NCBI RefSeq assembly: GCF_029338395.1
Contig: NZ_CP119810.1
Coordinates: 1 to 64,000 of the forward strand
Origin: Halorussus caseinilyticus
GTDB lineage: Archaea > Halobacteriota > Halobacteria > Halobacteriales > Haladaptataceae
Length of the DNA: 64,000 bases
Direction of reading: 5' to 3'
Shown here piece by piece: positions 34,045 to 44,299 of the stretch; position 1 is the stretch's first letter, and every line of letters begins with the position of its first letter. Both the position numbers and the translations under genes were made by a program. The notes beneath the pieces were generated by a model. That model searched no databases. It was not told where the DNA came from and saw only the letters and a list, made by a program, of their open reading frames with translations.

Positions 34045-35817
34045 TCACTCGTCGTCAGCGAGGACCACCGCAATCTCCTCGCCGTGTTCTAAGTCCGCGT
34101 CGCCGAGCAATCGGAGCATGGTCACGTCGTCGCCGCCGTCCACGACTCGGGCGCGCAAGCGCGTCCCCGTGACCGACGATTCGAGGTCGGCGAGTCGGTC
34201 GAGAACCTCGGTCCGGAACGTCTCGGTCTCGTTGACCGCGGCCTCCGGCACGGCCGCCCCGCCCGCCTCGGACTCGTCCGAGGCGGGCGTTTCAGAGGCT
34301 GACGGGGCCGTTTCGGACGCGTCCGGTGAGGACGCGTCGGCGCTCGCGGACCCGGAGGCGGGTGCGTCACGGTCGGGCGAAACTGCCACGTCGTCCGTCG
34401 AAACTGCCGCTCTCTCTCCCGGAACCGCCGCGTCCGCACCGCCCGATTCGGCGCGCGCGCCGAATTGGGCGTCGAATCGCTCGACGGCGACGCCTTCCGC
34501 TTCGAGGTCGGCGTCGGCGAATCGGGCCACCGCGGGAAGCGCGTCCTCGCCGTCTTCGAGGAGTTCGCCGAACCGCGCGCCGTTGGACTGCCAGTCTTGG
34601 GCGCGGATGGACTGGACCGCGGTCTCGCTCAACCACGGCGGCGGCGACCACCGGCCGTCGGCGTAGAGGGTCTGCTCGCGGTCGTCGTCGCTGGCCCAGA
34701 CGAATCGCTCGTCGTACCGGCCCCGGAAGTCCCGAAGCGCGCGCCGGGGACCGTGGCCCGCGACGACGTGGATGGGGTCGAGTTCGGACACGAGGTCGTC
34801 GATGACCGACAGCGACGTGTGGTTGACCACCTCGAAGTCGTAGACGGTGCAGGCGGCCGTCTCGACCGGTTCGGTCGCGCCACCGGTCAGTTGGACCAGC
34901 GTGGCCGACGAGTCGTCCCTGATGGCTCCGAACAGGCGGTGTGCGCTCCCTTCCGAGGGAACTTCCGGCCCGGCGAAGGTGACGGCACCGCGTTCGAGCA
35001 GGTCGTTCGCCGAGTCGAACACCGGAACCGTCTCGACGTTGGGCACGTCGTAGTCGAAGTCGGCGTAGAGTTTGGCGGCTTGTCCCGCCAGCGTAATCGG
35101 AGTCGATTGGTTCAGACGCTCGCCGAGGTGTCCGAGCAGGTAGGCGTAGTGGACCGCGGTCAGTGCGCTGGCGGTCACGAGGACCGACGACCCGGCCCGA
35201 GCGCGCTCGATGATGGTGAAAAGCGACTCGGTGAGCGTCTCCTCGAAGTCGTCGGTCGTGGAGACGTTGACGAACAGGGCGTCCACGTCCACCGGCAGGT
35301 CGGTCCGGAATCCCGGATAGCCTGCAACTCGACGGGTGGTGAAGTCACCGGTGAACAGAAGGTGGTTGGCCCGCGACCCGTCGTGGAACCGGACGACGAA
35401 TCCGGCCGCGCCCGGCGCGTGACCCGCCGGAACCGGCGCGGCCTCCACGTCCGGGACGAGCGTCTGCCACCCGTCGAGCGGTCGGATGGCGTCGGTGACT
35501 GATTCCGTCGTGCCGATTTCGTAGTTCTTCTCGCCCTCGGTCAACACGTCTTCAAGGACCTTCGCAGTGGGTTCGGCGGCGTAGACCGGCGCGCCGTCCC
35601 GAAGCGAGTCCGCGAGCGTGGCGTAGTGGTCGAGGTGCGCGTGGGTCAGCAGGACGGCCGCGAGGTACTCGTCGTCGCCTAACAGCGCGTCTAAATCGAC
35701 GCCGACGCCCGAGTCTACGAGGACGCAGGCCGTCCGGTCGCGGGTCACGTCTCGGAACCGAAGGAGGTACGAACCGCCTCCTTTCGATGGGTTCGCGTGC
35801 TGATAGCTCAGATTCAT
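34045..35817 (-). CDS. Metallo-beta-lactamase-fold protein with disordered acidic C-terminus
   Basis: A 590-residue protein. Residues 1-370 are an MBL-fold hydrolase of the ribonuclease J/CPSF-like group: VLLTHAHLDHYATLADS is the metal motif, PAGHAPGAAGFVVRF and LLFTGDFTTRR are later motifs, and VVAGHGPRRALRDF supplies a late His. The region around residues 455-530 is Ala/Ser/Asp/Glu-rich and looks disordered; the end has a compact segment RLRARVVDGGDDVTMLRLL. The substrate could be RNA, but the beta-CASP motifs are weak, so this is not certain. Confidence 0.8.
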   Translation of the reverse strand: MNLSYQHANPSKGGGSYLLRFRDVTRDRTACVLVDSGVGVDLDALLGDDEYLAAVLLTHAHLDHYATLADSLRDGAPVYAAEPTAKVLEDVLTEGEKNYEIGTTESVTDAIRPLDGWQTLVPDVEAAPVPAGHAPGAAGFVVRFHDGSRANHLLFTGDFTTRRVAGYPGFRTDLPVDVDALFVNVSTTDDFEETLTESLFTIIERARAGSSVLVTASALTAVHYAYLLGHLGERLNQSTPITLAGQAAKLYADFDYDVPNVETVPVFDSANDLLERGAVTFAGPEVPSEGSAHRLFGAIRDDSSATLVQLTGGATEPVETAACTVYDFEVVNHTSLSVIDDLVSELDPIHVVAGHGPRRALRDFRGRYDERFVWASDDDREQTLYADGRWSPPPWLSETAVQSIRAQDWQSNGARFGELLEDGEDALPAVARFADADLEAEGVAVERFDAQFGARAESGGADAAVPGERAAVSTDDVAVSPDRDAPASGSASADASSPDASETAPSASETPASDESEAGGAAVPEAAVNETETFRTEVLDRLADLESSVTGTRLRARVVDGGDDVTMLRLLGDADLEHGEEIAVVLADDE

Positions 35818-35975
35818 CTGTGACGGAACCCACCTTCACATCTCTCTGTTCCGACACGGTGCATATCCTCGAAAACGCACCGGGGGAACCTAAACGCTTT
35901 GCTACACGGTGTCTAGTGTCACTACATGATAATGTAAACCCAGACATTTTCGGCCAGAGAGAGACGGAGCGTCGG

Positions 35976-36797
35976 TTACTCCGGGTCGAACGAGGTGATT
36001 CGGCCCCACGAACTCTTCTTGCCCCAGAGACCCGAGCGCATGCACTCCAGTTCCACGATTTGGGAGTTGTCCACGAAGAGGTTGACCTCCGGCCCGAAGT
36101 TCTTGATGTACCACTCGAACACCTCGGGGTCGGCCGCCTCGAACACGCAGTTCTCGACGCCGACTTCGTTGGCGATTTCGAAGGCCACGTCCGTCCGCCA
36201 CTCCCGGACGCGTTCGGTGATGCCCTCCGACTCGACCATGATTTTGTACGCCCCGGCGTCGAGGTGGCGCTGTGCCTCACGAATCGCGCTCGCCGGGTCG
36301 ATTGCGGCCTCGCTCTCCAACTCCTCGACCGACGACGCGCCGCCAGCGCCGAACTGGACGTTGATTTCGGGCTTGGCCTTCAGTCCCTTCTGTTGGACCA
36401 TCTCGGTCAGCGCCACGAGGTCGTCGGTGTCGATGGCGACGAACCCCGAGGAAATTTCCACGATGTCGAATCCCAGATTCCCGGCCTCCTCGACGTACTG
36501 CTCTACTTTGTCGTGGTCCCTGACGAGGACGTTCTCCACGAACCCGCCGGTCGAGACCTGTACGTCGTACTCGTGGCACACCGCGATTAGTTCCTCGACG
36601 GCCTCCTCGGGCATCAGTGCGAACGACCCGCCCGAAAACTTGTAAATGTCCACGTACTCGCCCATCGTGTCGAGGATGTCGCGCAACTCGCGCGGTCCCA
36701 TCGGGTCGTAGTACGGCCCCCGAATCTCGGTGATACCCTTCTCCCGCGGTTTCGATTCACGCTCGTTGACGTGCAGAAAGTCGAATGCTCGGTCCAT
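35976..36797 (-). CDS. Phosphosulfolactate synthase (ComA) / HSA32 homologue
   Basis: A 273-residue TIM-barrel protein of the ComA family. Seen are KPREKGITEIRGPYYDPMG, YVDIYKFSGGSFALMPEEAV, GFDIVEISSGFVAI, KAKPEINVQFGAGG and EVNLFVDNSQIVELECMR. In methanogens ComA joins sulfite and PEP in coenzyme M synthesis; the plant relative HSA32 aids heat tolerance. Haloarchaea do not use coenzyme M, so the reaction here may differ. ATG at 36797 gives the family start. The next gene on this strand is 178 bp away. Confidence 0.85.
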   Translation of the reverse strand: MDRAFDFLHVNERESKPREKGITEIRGPYYDPMGPRELRDILDTMGEYVDIYKFSGGSFALMPEEAVEELIAVCHEYDVQVSTGGFVENVLVRDHDKVEQYVEEAGNLGFDIVEISSGFVAIDTDDLVALTEMVQQKGLKAKPEINVQFGAGGASSVEELESEAAIDPASAIREAQRHLDAGAYKIMVESEGITERVREWRTDVAFEIANEVGVENCVFEAADPEVFEWYIKNFGPEVNLFVDNSQIVELECMRSGLWGKKSSWGRITSFDPE

Positions 36798-36856
36798 CGG
36801 AAACCCCGACAGGGGTACGACGAACCGCCACTTTACTGTTGGGCAGGCCCGCGGAC

Positions 36857-37045
36857 CTACCGCTCGCGAGACAGAACGTAGTACGCCACCCCGAACCCGA
36901 CGAGACCCGCCAGCGCGCCCGCCGGGAGACCGACTATCGCCGAGGGCCAGATTCGCGTGGCGAGCAGTTCCGTCACCGATACCGCGACGACGAGAAACGA
37001 GACGACCCCGGCCGCGAGCGCGACGGCGAGATTTCGGACGTTCAC
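36857..37045 (-). CDS. Small two-helix membrane protein
   Basis: A 62-residue protein with two hydrophobic helices, about 5-28 (LAVALAAGVVSFLVVAVSV) and 34-58 (PSAIVGLPAGALAGLVGFGV), separated by a short loop, and a basic end (LSRER). It resembles small haloarchaeal membrane proteins of unknown function. It lies upstream of the ComA homologue on the same strand, 59 bp away. Confidence 0.6.
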   Translation of the reverse strand: MNVRNLAVALAAGVVSFLVVAVSVTELLATRIWPSAIVGLPAGALAGLVGFGVAYYVLSRER

Positions 37046-37126
37046 GGGCGGGTCTCTCGCCGCGGCGTCCTAAGCGTATCGACCGGGCGACTCCGTGAGA
37101 AATCCCGACGTGGACGTACGGACATC

Positions 37127-37162
37127 CGAATACGGACTTAAATACGAATACGGACTTAAATA
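37127..37162. repeat. Perfect 18-bp tandem duplication with TATA-like sequence
   Basis: CGAATACGGACTTAAATA occurs twice in direct tandem, at 37127-37144 and 37145-37162. Each unit contains TTAAATA, a plausible TATA box on either strand. It lies between the minus-strand membrane protein (start 37045) and the plus-strand small protein (37245), so it could duplicate a promoter for one or both. Confidence 0.6.
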
Positions 37163-37244
37163 TAGTGTGCGGCACGCGAGCGCGCAACGAGGTCGCTCGC
37201 TCACCGCCCACGAGACATAACCGTCCCCGCGCCGTAGGTCCCCC

Positions 37245-37388
37245 GTGACCTACCGAACCACGATGGGTTGGTCGCTCGTCTCGTCGGGTATCGTCACGCT
37301 CCTGCTCGCGTTCCTCCCCGGAGACTCGCTGTGGTGGGGCGTCCTGCTCCTCGCGGCGGGTATCGGGACGCTGTACGTCAGACAGTAG
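37245..37388 (+). CDS. Very small two-helix membrane protein
   Basis: A 47-residue frame from GTG 37245 to TAG 37386-37388, reading VTYRTTMGWSLVSSGIVTLL, LAFLPGDSLWWGVLLLAAGI and GTLYVRQ. Two hydrophobic helices with a GDSLWW turn fit the common tiny haloarchaeal membrane proteins. An internal ATG (codon 7) is an alternative start. It is convergent with the CGCGG precursor gene, 13 bp apart. No function known. Confidence 0.5.
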   Translation: MTYRTTMGWSLVSSGIVTLLLAFLPGDSLWWGVLLLAAGIGTLYVRQ

Positions 37389-37401
37389 TCGGTCCGGGTC
37401 G

Positions 37402-37746
37402 CTACTCTACGTGAACCCGCGTGACGTGGCCGCCACAGCCACACTGCTCGACGTACTCCCGCCGCACGTCATCGCCGAAGGCGTCGTCGAGCGCGTCGAA
37501 GAGGTACGTCTCCGGGTGGCCGTGGTCGCCGTGAGTCACGAGGTTGACGTGGTTCCCGGCCGCGGTGTGTTCGACCGCAGTCCGGGCCTGCGCGACCACG
37601 AGGTCCCGACTGTCGGCGTGATGGGGCTTTTCGAGGTTGGCCGACCACGAGTTGTCGTGAACGCGGTCGGTGATGGGACTTACGTCGCTATCGAGGTTCA
37701 CGTCGTGGTCGCGGTCCGGGTCGCCGTCGCCGCTGGTCGCTCTCAT
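37402..37746 (-). CDS. CGCGG-family radical-SAM-modified peptide (RiPP) precursor
   Basis: A 114-residue protein. The conserved block VHDNSWSANLEKPHHADSRD, then EHTAAGNHVNLVTHGDHGHP and the terminal motif EYVEQCGCGGHVTRVHVE, match the haloarchaeal CGCGG family, which is annotated as a substrate of a radical SAM maturase. The Cys and Gly residues of CGCGG are the likely modified site. No radical SAM gene (CxxxCxxC) is found in this window, so the partner must lie elsewhere. The first 25 residues are Asp/Gly-rich and look variable. ATG at 37746 is chosen. The product's role is unknown. Confidence 0.8.
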   Translation of the reverse strand: MRATSGDGDPDRDHDVNLDSDVSPITDRVHDNSWSANLEKPHHADSRDLVVAQARTAVEHTAAGNHVNLVTHGDHGHPETYLFDALDDAFGDDVRREYVEQCGCGGHVTRVHVE

Positions 37747-37887
37747 GTTCGAAACGAGGCCGCGCCAGCGCGAAGGGGTTGTGCCGAATTTGTTCGGGTG
37801 AGCGTTCGGATGACGGGTCCGGTCGCCAAAGTGAACTCTCTGTGACTGTGTAGCAAAATTTATCATCGGCATGTGTGAGAAACGGAT

Positions 37888-38907
37888 ATGCAGAACTCGC
37901 CGACCCGCAGAGGTTTTCTCAGGGCGAGCGCCGCCGGAACGGTCGTGTCGGGGGCGCTCGTCGGTGGTTCCCGGTCAGTCGCCGCCGAGACGGTGACGCT
38001 GTCCGGGACCGTGACCGCCGAGAGCGGGGCCGACCTTCGGCGCGACGAAATCGACGCGTCGGGCCGGGACGCGTTCAAGGAGACCCGCATCGACGCCGAC
38101 GGGAACTTCGAGGTGGAGGTTCCCGCGAGCGGTGAGTACAAACTCGGGTACTACAACGACGCCTCGAACATCGAATCGGGCGACACCCGGAACGGGTCGC
38201 CGCACATCTTCAACCTCGGCAAACAGTACGTCGGGACCGACCCGGTAGACATCGGGGTGGTGACGCTCCCGCGGGCGTACCCCGTGGACCTGCGCGTCCT
38301 CAAACCGAGCGGCGAACCGCTGATGGGCGCGCGAACCGACTACCGACACAGCGGATGGGGCGCGAGCGGGCGTCTCCTCGCGCTGAACACCGAAGGATAC
38401 ACCGTCATCGACGGCGCGACCCACACGGGACTCGAATTCGCCGAACACGTCACCGCCGAGGTGAAACCGCCCGCGGGCGACGAGTACGACGACGGCACCT
38501 ACAAGCACACCGTGACCGTGGACCGACCCACCGAACTCACGGTGACGATAGGTGCCGACGGCGCGAAGTGGCAGGTCGAACGCGGCGAGAGGGGAACGAC
38601 GGAGACGACCACCGACTCGGGGACGACAGCGACCACGACCCGCGAGCGGACGACCCGCGAGACCACGAGTCGCAGGACGACGCCGCCCGGGACCGCCCAG
38701 ACGACGCGGGAAGTCCCGGTGAACGCCACGACCCGGCGCGGGACCCGAGAAGGCAACGAGTCGTCCGCGAAGTCCGAGCGGGGATTCTTCTCGAACGGGA
38801 CCGGAACCAGCGACTTGGAGATGCTGAACGACCCGTTCGTGCTGACGGTCGGCGGGTTCGTCCTCTCGGCGGCGGGAATCGCCCACCAACTCGTGCGGGG
38901 GTACTGA
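37888..38907 (+). CDS. Tat-secreted surface protein with Thr-rich stalk and C-terminal membrane anchor
   Basis: A 339-residue protein. MQNSPTRRGFLRASAAGTVV is a Tat signal with cleavage expected after SVAA (about residue 33). Residues 34-225 form beta-rich carboxypeptidase-regulatory-like domains (VTLSGTVTAESG, DGNFEVEVPASGEYKLGYYN). Residues about 230-300 are a Thr/Arg stalk of the kind that is O-glycosylated. The end PFVLTVGGFVLSAAGIAHQL is a membrane helix. The PH-domain gene follows after 2 bp. No enzymatic motif is visible. Confidence 0.75.
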   Translation: MQNSPTRRGFLRASAAGTVVSGALVGGSRSVAAETVTLSGTVTAESGADLRRDEIDASGRDAFKETRIDADGNFEVEVPASGEYKLGYYNDASNIESGDTRNGSPHIFNLGKQYVGTDPVDIGVVTLPRAYPVDLRVLKPSGEPLMGARTDYRHSGWGASGRLLALNTEGYTVIDGATHTGLEFAEHVTAEVKPPAGDEYDDGTYKHTVTVDRPTELTVTIGADGAKWQVERGERGTTETTTDSGTTATTTRERTTRETTSRRTTPPGTAQTTREVPVNATTRRGTREGNESSAKSERGFFSNGTGTSDLEMLNDPFVLTVGGFVLSAAGIAHQLVRGY

Positions 38908-38909
38908 CC

Positions 38910-39551
38910 GTGGCCCGAGGCGCACCTGCGGTCTGGAGTACGGTCCTCGGTCTCCCGTTCGTCCTCGCCGGGGGATGGCTCTACGTCGGCCAGTCCGCCT
39001 ACCCCGGGGTCGTCGGCCTGCCGTTCGCCTTCTTCGGCCTGTTCGTCGTCGGCATCGGCGCGTACGTCCACGCAGTCTCGCCGAGCGAACCACGGTTGGG
39101 CGACGACGAGGAACTGCTGGAGAAGCGCCACCCGACCCAGCGCGTGGCCCGGGTGAAAATCGCGGTGGGGCTTCCCCTGCTGGTAGCGACCGTCTATCTG
39201 CTGTTCTTCACCAGAGTCCCGTACGTCTACCCGACGGCGACGTTCGTCGTGGGTCTCTACGCCTTCTCGTCGGGGTTGTACACCTACTGGACCAACTCGC
39301 TGACGACCTACTACGTGACCTCCCGGCGCATCATCAAGGAGTATCGGTTCCTCTCGCTGGTCCGTCGGGAGATTCCCCGCGAAAAGGTCCGGGGCGTCCA
39401 AGAGCGCAAGTCGGCAATCGAGGCGCTGGTCGGACTCGGAAACGTCCTCGTCGCCAGCGGCGGCGGGCGCTCGCTGGAGATTCGGATGCGAAACATGGAG
39501 CAGTCCGAGTCGTTCGCCGACAGCATCCGGACGCTGATTTCGGAGTCCTAA
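38910..39551 (+). CDS. Membrane PH-domain (YdbT/bPH2-like) protein
   Basis: A 213-residue protein with helices at about 8-30, 35-57, 82-100 and 104-122, followed by a bPH2 domain: TYYVTSRRIIKEYRFLSLVR, EIPREKVRGVQERKSAIEAL and VGLGNVLVASGGG. Such proteins sit in the membrane with the PH-like domain on the cytoplasmic side; the ligand is unknown. GTG at 38910 lies 2 bp after the upstream stop and starts VARGAPAVW; no closer ATG gives the first helix. Its end overlaps the convergent MmgE/PrpD gene by 4 bp. Confidence 0.8.
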   Translation: MARGAPAVWSTVLGLPFVLAGGWLYVGQSAYPGVVGLPFAFFGLFVVGIGAYVHAVSPSEPRLGDDEELLEKRHPTQRVARVKIAVGLPLLVATVYLLFFTRVPYVYPTATFVVGLYAFSSGLYTYWTNSLTTYYVTSRRIIKEYRFLSLVRREIPREKVRGVQERKSAIEALVGLGNVLVASGGGRSLEIRMRNMEQSESFADSIRTLISES

Positions 39552-40912
39552 CCGAGTAGCGCGACCAAATCGGTAACGTCGCGGTCCTCCAACTGAAGCA
39601 CGGTCTCGATTATCTCGTCGCGCTTGGCTTCGTCGTAGCGCATTCCGGCGGTTTCGTGGAATTTTCTCTCTATCTCGTCCCACGACATCGGGTCGTTGGG
39701 GTGGCCCTCGAAGTGGTCTTTCTCCACGAGGTAGGTGGTCCCGTCGGCCGTCTCGACGGCGACGACGGCGGGCATCTCGCCGTTCTCGAACCGGGCGGTG
39801 AGGTCCGAGTCCGCCGAGACTTCCACCTTCCGGAGGAGTTCCTGCACGTCGTCCCGGCGGATGCGCTCGGGGTCGTACTGGTCGTTGCCCATCTCGCGGT
39901 CCACCAGCGCCGCCGCGAGCATGTACGGCAGGGAGTGGTCTGCCTGCGCTTTGGTCTCGACTTCGTAGCGACTCCCCTCGCCGCCGCCGATGATGAGTTT
40001 CGCCCCGGCGAAGGTGTCGAGGCGAATCTTCTCCACCTCGTCGGGGTCGATGTCCTCGCGTTCGGCGAGTTCGATGACGCCCTCGACGGCGGACTGGGCG
40101 TACGTCTCGGCGACGTACTTTTTGGTCATCACGTCGTGGACGCGCTCCGCGGGCGTGAACTCGGCCTCGAAGTCGCCCGAAATCGTCTGTTTCCACCCCT
40201 TCTGGCCCTCGAAGAGGTTCTTCGGGCCGTCCATCCCGTGCTTGGCGAGGAACGCAGAGTAGACCGCGTTCCGGGCGGCGTTGGCCGACGCGATGCCCTT
40301 CCACTCCGAGATGCCCTCGGTTCGAGTGACGCGGAGGGCGTTGTGCCCGGTGCCCGCGATACCGATTGCCGACCGGAGGGGTTCGCGGTCCAAGCCCAGA
40401 ATCGTCCCGGCACCGCAAGCAGCGGAAATCACGGTGTGGGTAACGTGGTCCCACCCGCGGTCACGGACCGGCGCGTTCCACGCGAGCGCGCCCTGCACCT
40501 CGTAGGCCACGCCGACGGCGGTCAGGAGGTCCTCCCCGGAAGCGTCGGCGTACTCCCCGCAGGCGAGTATTCCGGCGACGTTGTCGCTCGGGTGGGGCGT
40601 CTCGCCGGGCGCGAGAAACGAGTCCATGTAGTCGAGATAGCGCACGAGCGCCGTGTTGTACATCGTCGCGTCGGGCGGCGAGGCGACTGCCTCGCCGCCC
40701 GCGTCCGACCCCACACCCCAGAGCGTACACCCCTCGCCGCCGAACTCGGTCACGGTGTCGCGGACGACGCCGACGGGTTCTTCCTCCATCGCGGCGACGG
40801 CGATGCCCAGCGAGTCGGCGACCCGTTTTTTGAGTTCGTCTACGGTGTCGTCGGTCATGTCCTCGAATTCGAGACTCAGCGCGAAGTCGGCGATGTCGGC
40901 GGTGGTGGTCAT
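39548..40912 (-). CDS. MmgE/PrpD family protein
   Basis: A 454-residue member of the MmgE/PrpD family, which includes 2-methylcitrate dehydratase, cis-aconitate decarboxylase and iminodisuccinate epimerase. Motifs are LKKRVADSLGIAVAAM, YNTALVRYLDYMDSFLAPGE with TPHPSDNVAG, GHNALRVTRTEGISEWKG and AQADHSLPYMLAAALVD. No other propionate-pathway gene is nearby, so the substrate cannot be chosen. ATG at 40912 is the family start. The left end of the TnpB element begins about 80 bp upstream. Confidence 0.85.
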   Translation of the reverse strand: MTTTADIADFALSLEFEDMTDDTVDELKKRVADSLGIAVAAMEEEPVGVVRDTVTEFGGEGCTLWGVGSDAGGEAVASPPDATMYNTALVRYLDYMDSFLAPGETPHPSDNVAGILACGEYADASGEDLLTAVGVAYEVQGALAWNAPVRDRGWDHVTHTVISAACGAGTILGLDREPLRSAIGIAGTGHNALRVTRTEGISEWKGIASANAARNAVYSAFLAKHGMDGPKNLFEGQKGWKQTISGDFEAEFTPAERVHDVMTKKYVAETYAQSAVEGVIELAEREDIDPDEVEKIRLDTFAGAKLIIGGGEGSRYEVETKAQADHSLPYMLAAALVDREMGNDQYDPERIRRDDVQELLRKVEVSADSDLTARFENGEMPAVVAVETADGTTYLVEKDHFEGHPNDPMSWDEIERKFHETAGMRYDEAKRDEIIETVLQLEDRDVTDLVALLG

Positions 40913-41127
40913 GGTGGCCGTGCGACGGTCGCCGGGAAAAAACGGGCCGTGCGTTCAGTCGGAAACACGGGTTGAAGCGGCGGTAAGGTCGGATTACGAA
41001 AGTGCGAGGAGAAAGCCTCGCTCTTCAGGTCGGGGATGAATCCGACAGTTGGTGAAACAAACCACGACAGCAGCATGGCCGGATATTCCAATAGATGCTT
41101 GGGAAAGTAGATTAAATTACCTATATA

Positions 41128-42422
<1,295 letters not shown>

Positions 42423-42454
42423 CGCGGGGAATCGCGGCTATGAATACGGCGTAG

Positions 42455-42595
42455 AGACATGAAATCCATTGTTTTAGACGTGTTTTCAGTTGTTTGAGAA
42501 AGGAATAAGTGTCTCTCCGGAGGAGCGTGCGCTCGTCTCGACCCACCACCGGGATGGACGATACCCGCCCGCTCGCGGTCCCGCGAGCGGGCGGG
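42455..42595. repeat. AT-rich motif (copy G) with 15-bp-arm hairpin
   Basis: The rest of gap 42423-42636 carries an AT-rich block (42455-42513) with TTTTCAGTTGTTTGAGAAAG, close to the reverse complement of the block at 52026, and a GC-rich inverted repeat at 42564-42578 and 42581-42595 (15-bp arms, 2-nt centre). It lies between convergent genes, tnpB and the DUF3179 gene, where it could act as a terminator. Confidence 0.45.
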
Positions 42596-42636
42596 ACTTT
42601 GAAACGTTCTTCCGGCGGCGACTTCCAGCGGTCCCG

Positions 42637-43608
42637 TCACTCCGCCGACCAGAACGCGCCGTCGCCGTGGTCGTCGCGCCACGCGAACGCGAACAGTCGT
42701 CTCGCCGCCACGCGCGCCAGTTTCCGGCCGTCGTCGCTCTCGCCGGTCGCGCCGTCCCACCGGGCACCGTCGGCCGAGAAGACGCCCGCTTCGCCCGCCG
42801 CCTCGAACTCGTAGCCCGGATTCTCGAAGGCGTGAATCCCGTCGGGAGCGGCGAACACCGCGAGGTCTCGGTCGCCGACCGTCGCGCGTGCGACCCCGCC
42901 CGCGCGCTCGACCCGCGGGAGCGGGAACCCGAGCGCGCTGTCGCTTTCGCTCGCTTCGACGCCCAGCACGACCGTCTTGGGGTCCAAGTCCTCACGACTC
43001 CACTCCCGGCCGCCCTCGCCGCGGTGGGCCGCGAGTCCGAACCCGTCGCCCTCGAAGTAGTCGGCGTAGGGCGCGTCGTCGTACTCGATGGGTTCGGGGT
43101 CGTCGCCGGGTCCGCTGGCCTCGCTCTCGCCGCCGGGTCGCCGGAGGACCCGCCCGTCGTACTCCGCGCGGAAGCGCTCGTAGGTCGTCACCGACGAGGG
43201 CCGGACCCGGAGCGACTCGCCCGCCAACTCGCCCGCGATGGCCTCGCCGAGCGACTGCTTCCACTCCGAGTCGGTCCCGCGGTCGTACATCACCAAGTCG
43301 TCGTCGGCGAGTTTGCCCGACACGCCGAACTCCAGCACCCGGTCGCCGACTCCGCGGTCGTACACCACCGCGCTCCCGCAGAGCGGGCACCACGTCACCG
43401 CGATTGGGTCGCCGCCGAGTTCGTCGTTGACGATTTCGTGGTAGTGCAGGATTCGGACCGGATAGGCCCGGACCTCGCGGTCCTCGCCGTCGCCGTCGCT
43501 CTCGACCACGATTACCTCGTCGTCCGGGTCGCCGAAGTAGTCCGGGCCGAACTCCGGGTCGTCCACGCTCGGAATCGCGTCCCGCGGGATGACCTGCCTG
43601 ACGTTCAT
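42637..43608 (-). CDS. DUF3179 domain-containing protein
   Basis: A 323-residue protein of the DUF3179 family. The start MNVRQVIPRDAIPSVDDPEF, the core RAYPVRILHYHEIVNDELGG with AVTWCPLCGSAVVYDR, and KQSLGEAIAG are family hallmarks. The CPLCGS pair may bind a metal. Function is unknown. ATG at 43608 is chosen over an upstream TTG. The gene lies 31 bp after a zinc-ribbon/HTH regulator on the same strand. Confidence 0.85.
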   Translation of the reverse strand: MNVRQVIPRDAIPSVDDPEFGPDYFGDPDDEVIVVESDGDGEDREVRAYPVRILHYHEIVNDELGGDPIAVTWCPLCGSAVVYDRGVGDRVLEFGVSGKLADDDLVMYDRGTDSEWKQSLGEAIAGELAGESLRVRPSSVTTYERFRAEYDGRVLRRPGGESEASGPGDDPEPIEYDDAPYADYFEGDGFGLAAHRGEGGREWSREDLDPKTVVLGVEASESDSALGFPLPRVERAGGVARATVGDRDLAVFAAPDGIHAFENPGYEFEAAGEAGVFSADGARWDGATGESDDGRKLARVAARRLFAFAWRDDHGDGAFWSAE

Positions 43609-43639
43609 CGACGGGGGTTCGGACGCGGGACTCAAAACG

Positions 43640-44158
43640 CTACCCGTCCCAGTAGATGCTGGCCTGTTCGTCGCCTGCGTCGCCGTCGGCGCGCGCCAGC
43701 GCGTCCAACTTCTCGCGGTTGACGTGTTCCACGATGTCGAGCGCCTCGTCCGTCCACGCGAGGAGACCGACGGTAAGCCGACGCCGGACCTCCTCGACCG
43801 GGACCGGCGAGTAGACGTGGACGTACCCGCCCTCCTTCAGGAGTCGCTGGCGCTTGTCCAGCACCCCGATGTCGGTCAGGTGGTTCAACTGCCTGCCGAC
43901 GGTACTCCGGTCGATACCGAGTCGGTCGGCGATGTCGGCCGCGGTCGATTCGCCGTCCTCCATCAGACAGAGACACACCTTCAGTCCCGTCTCGGAGATG
44001 CCGAACACCTCGCGGAGGACCCCCGAGAGGTCGGGATGTTCGACCGGCGTGGCTTCGACTGCACTCGCCGACTCGTCACAACACGACGGGTCCCCGAACG
44101 ACACTTCGCCGCACTCGTCGCAGACGTACACCCCTGATTCCGTGCGACTCTCACTCAT
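43640..44158 (-). CDS. Zinc-ribbon/winged-helix transcriptional regulator (TrmB-like)
   Basis: A 172-residue regulator. Residues 10-30 contain CDECGEVSFGDPSCCDES, a possible zinc or metal site. A winged helix follows: LREVFGISETGLKVCLCLME, TAADIADRLGIDRSTVGRQL and NHLTDIGVLDKRQRL. A helical C-terminus (VNREKLDALARA) likely dimerises. The Cys-rich N-terminus suggests metal or redox sensing. It precedes the DUF3179 gene and may control it. Confidence 0.75.
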   Translation of the reverse strand: MSESRTESGVYVCDECGEVSFGDPSCCDESASAVEATPVEHPDLSGVLREVFGISETGLKVCLCLMEDGESTAADIADRLGIDRSTVGRQLNHLTDIGVLDKRQRLLKEGGYVHVYSPVPVEEVRRRLTVGLLAWTDEALDIVEHVNREKLDALARADGDAGDEQASIYWDG

Positions 44159-44299
44159 ACAGGTCGGTTCGTCGGGCGTCTACATGACCGTTCGGTGAGC
44201 GACGGGTGAGTCGGTTTCCAGCGGTAACGTCCCCGGCGTGGGTTCACCGCGGCGACACCGAACGCCGGTCCGCGGTGCGGACCGGCGACGGGTCGGAGT

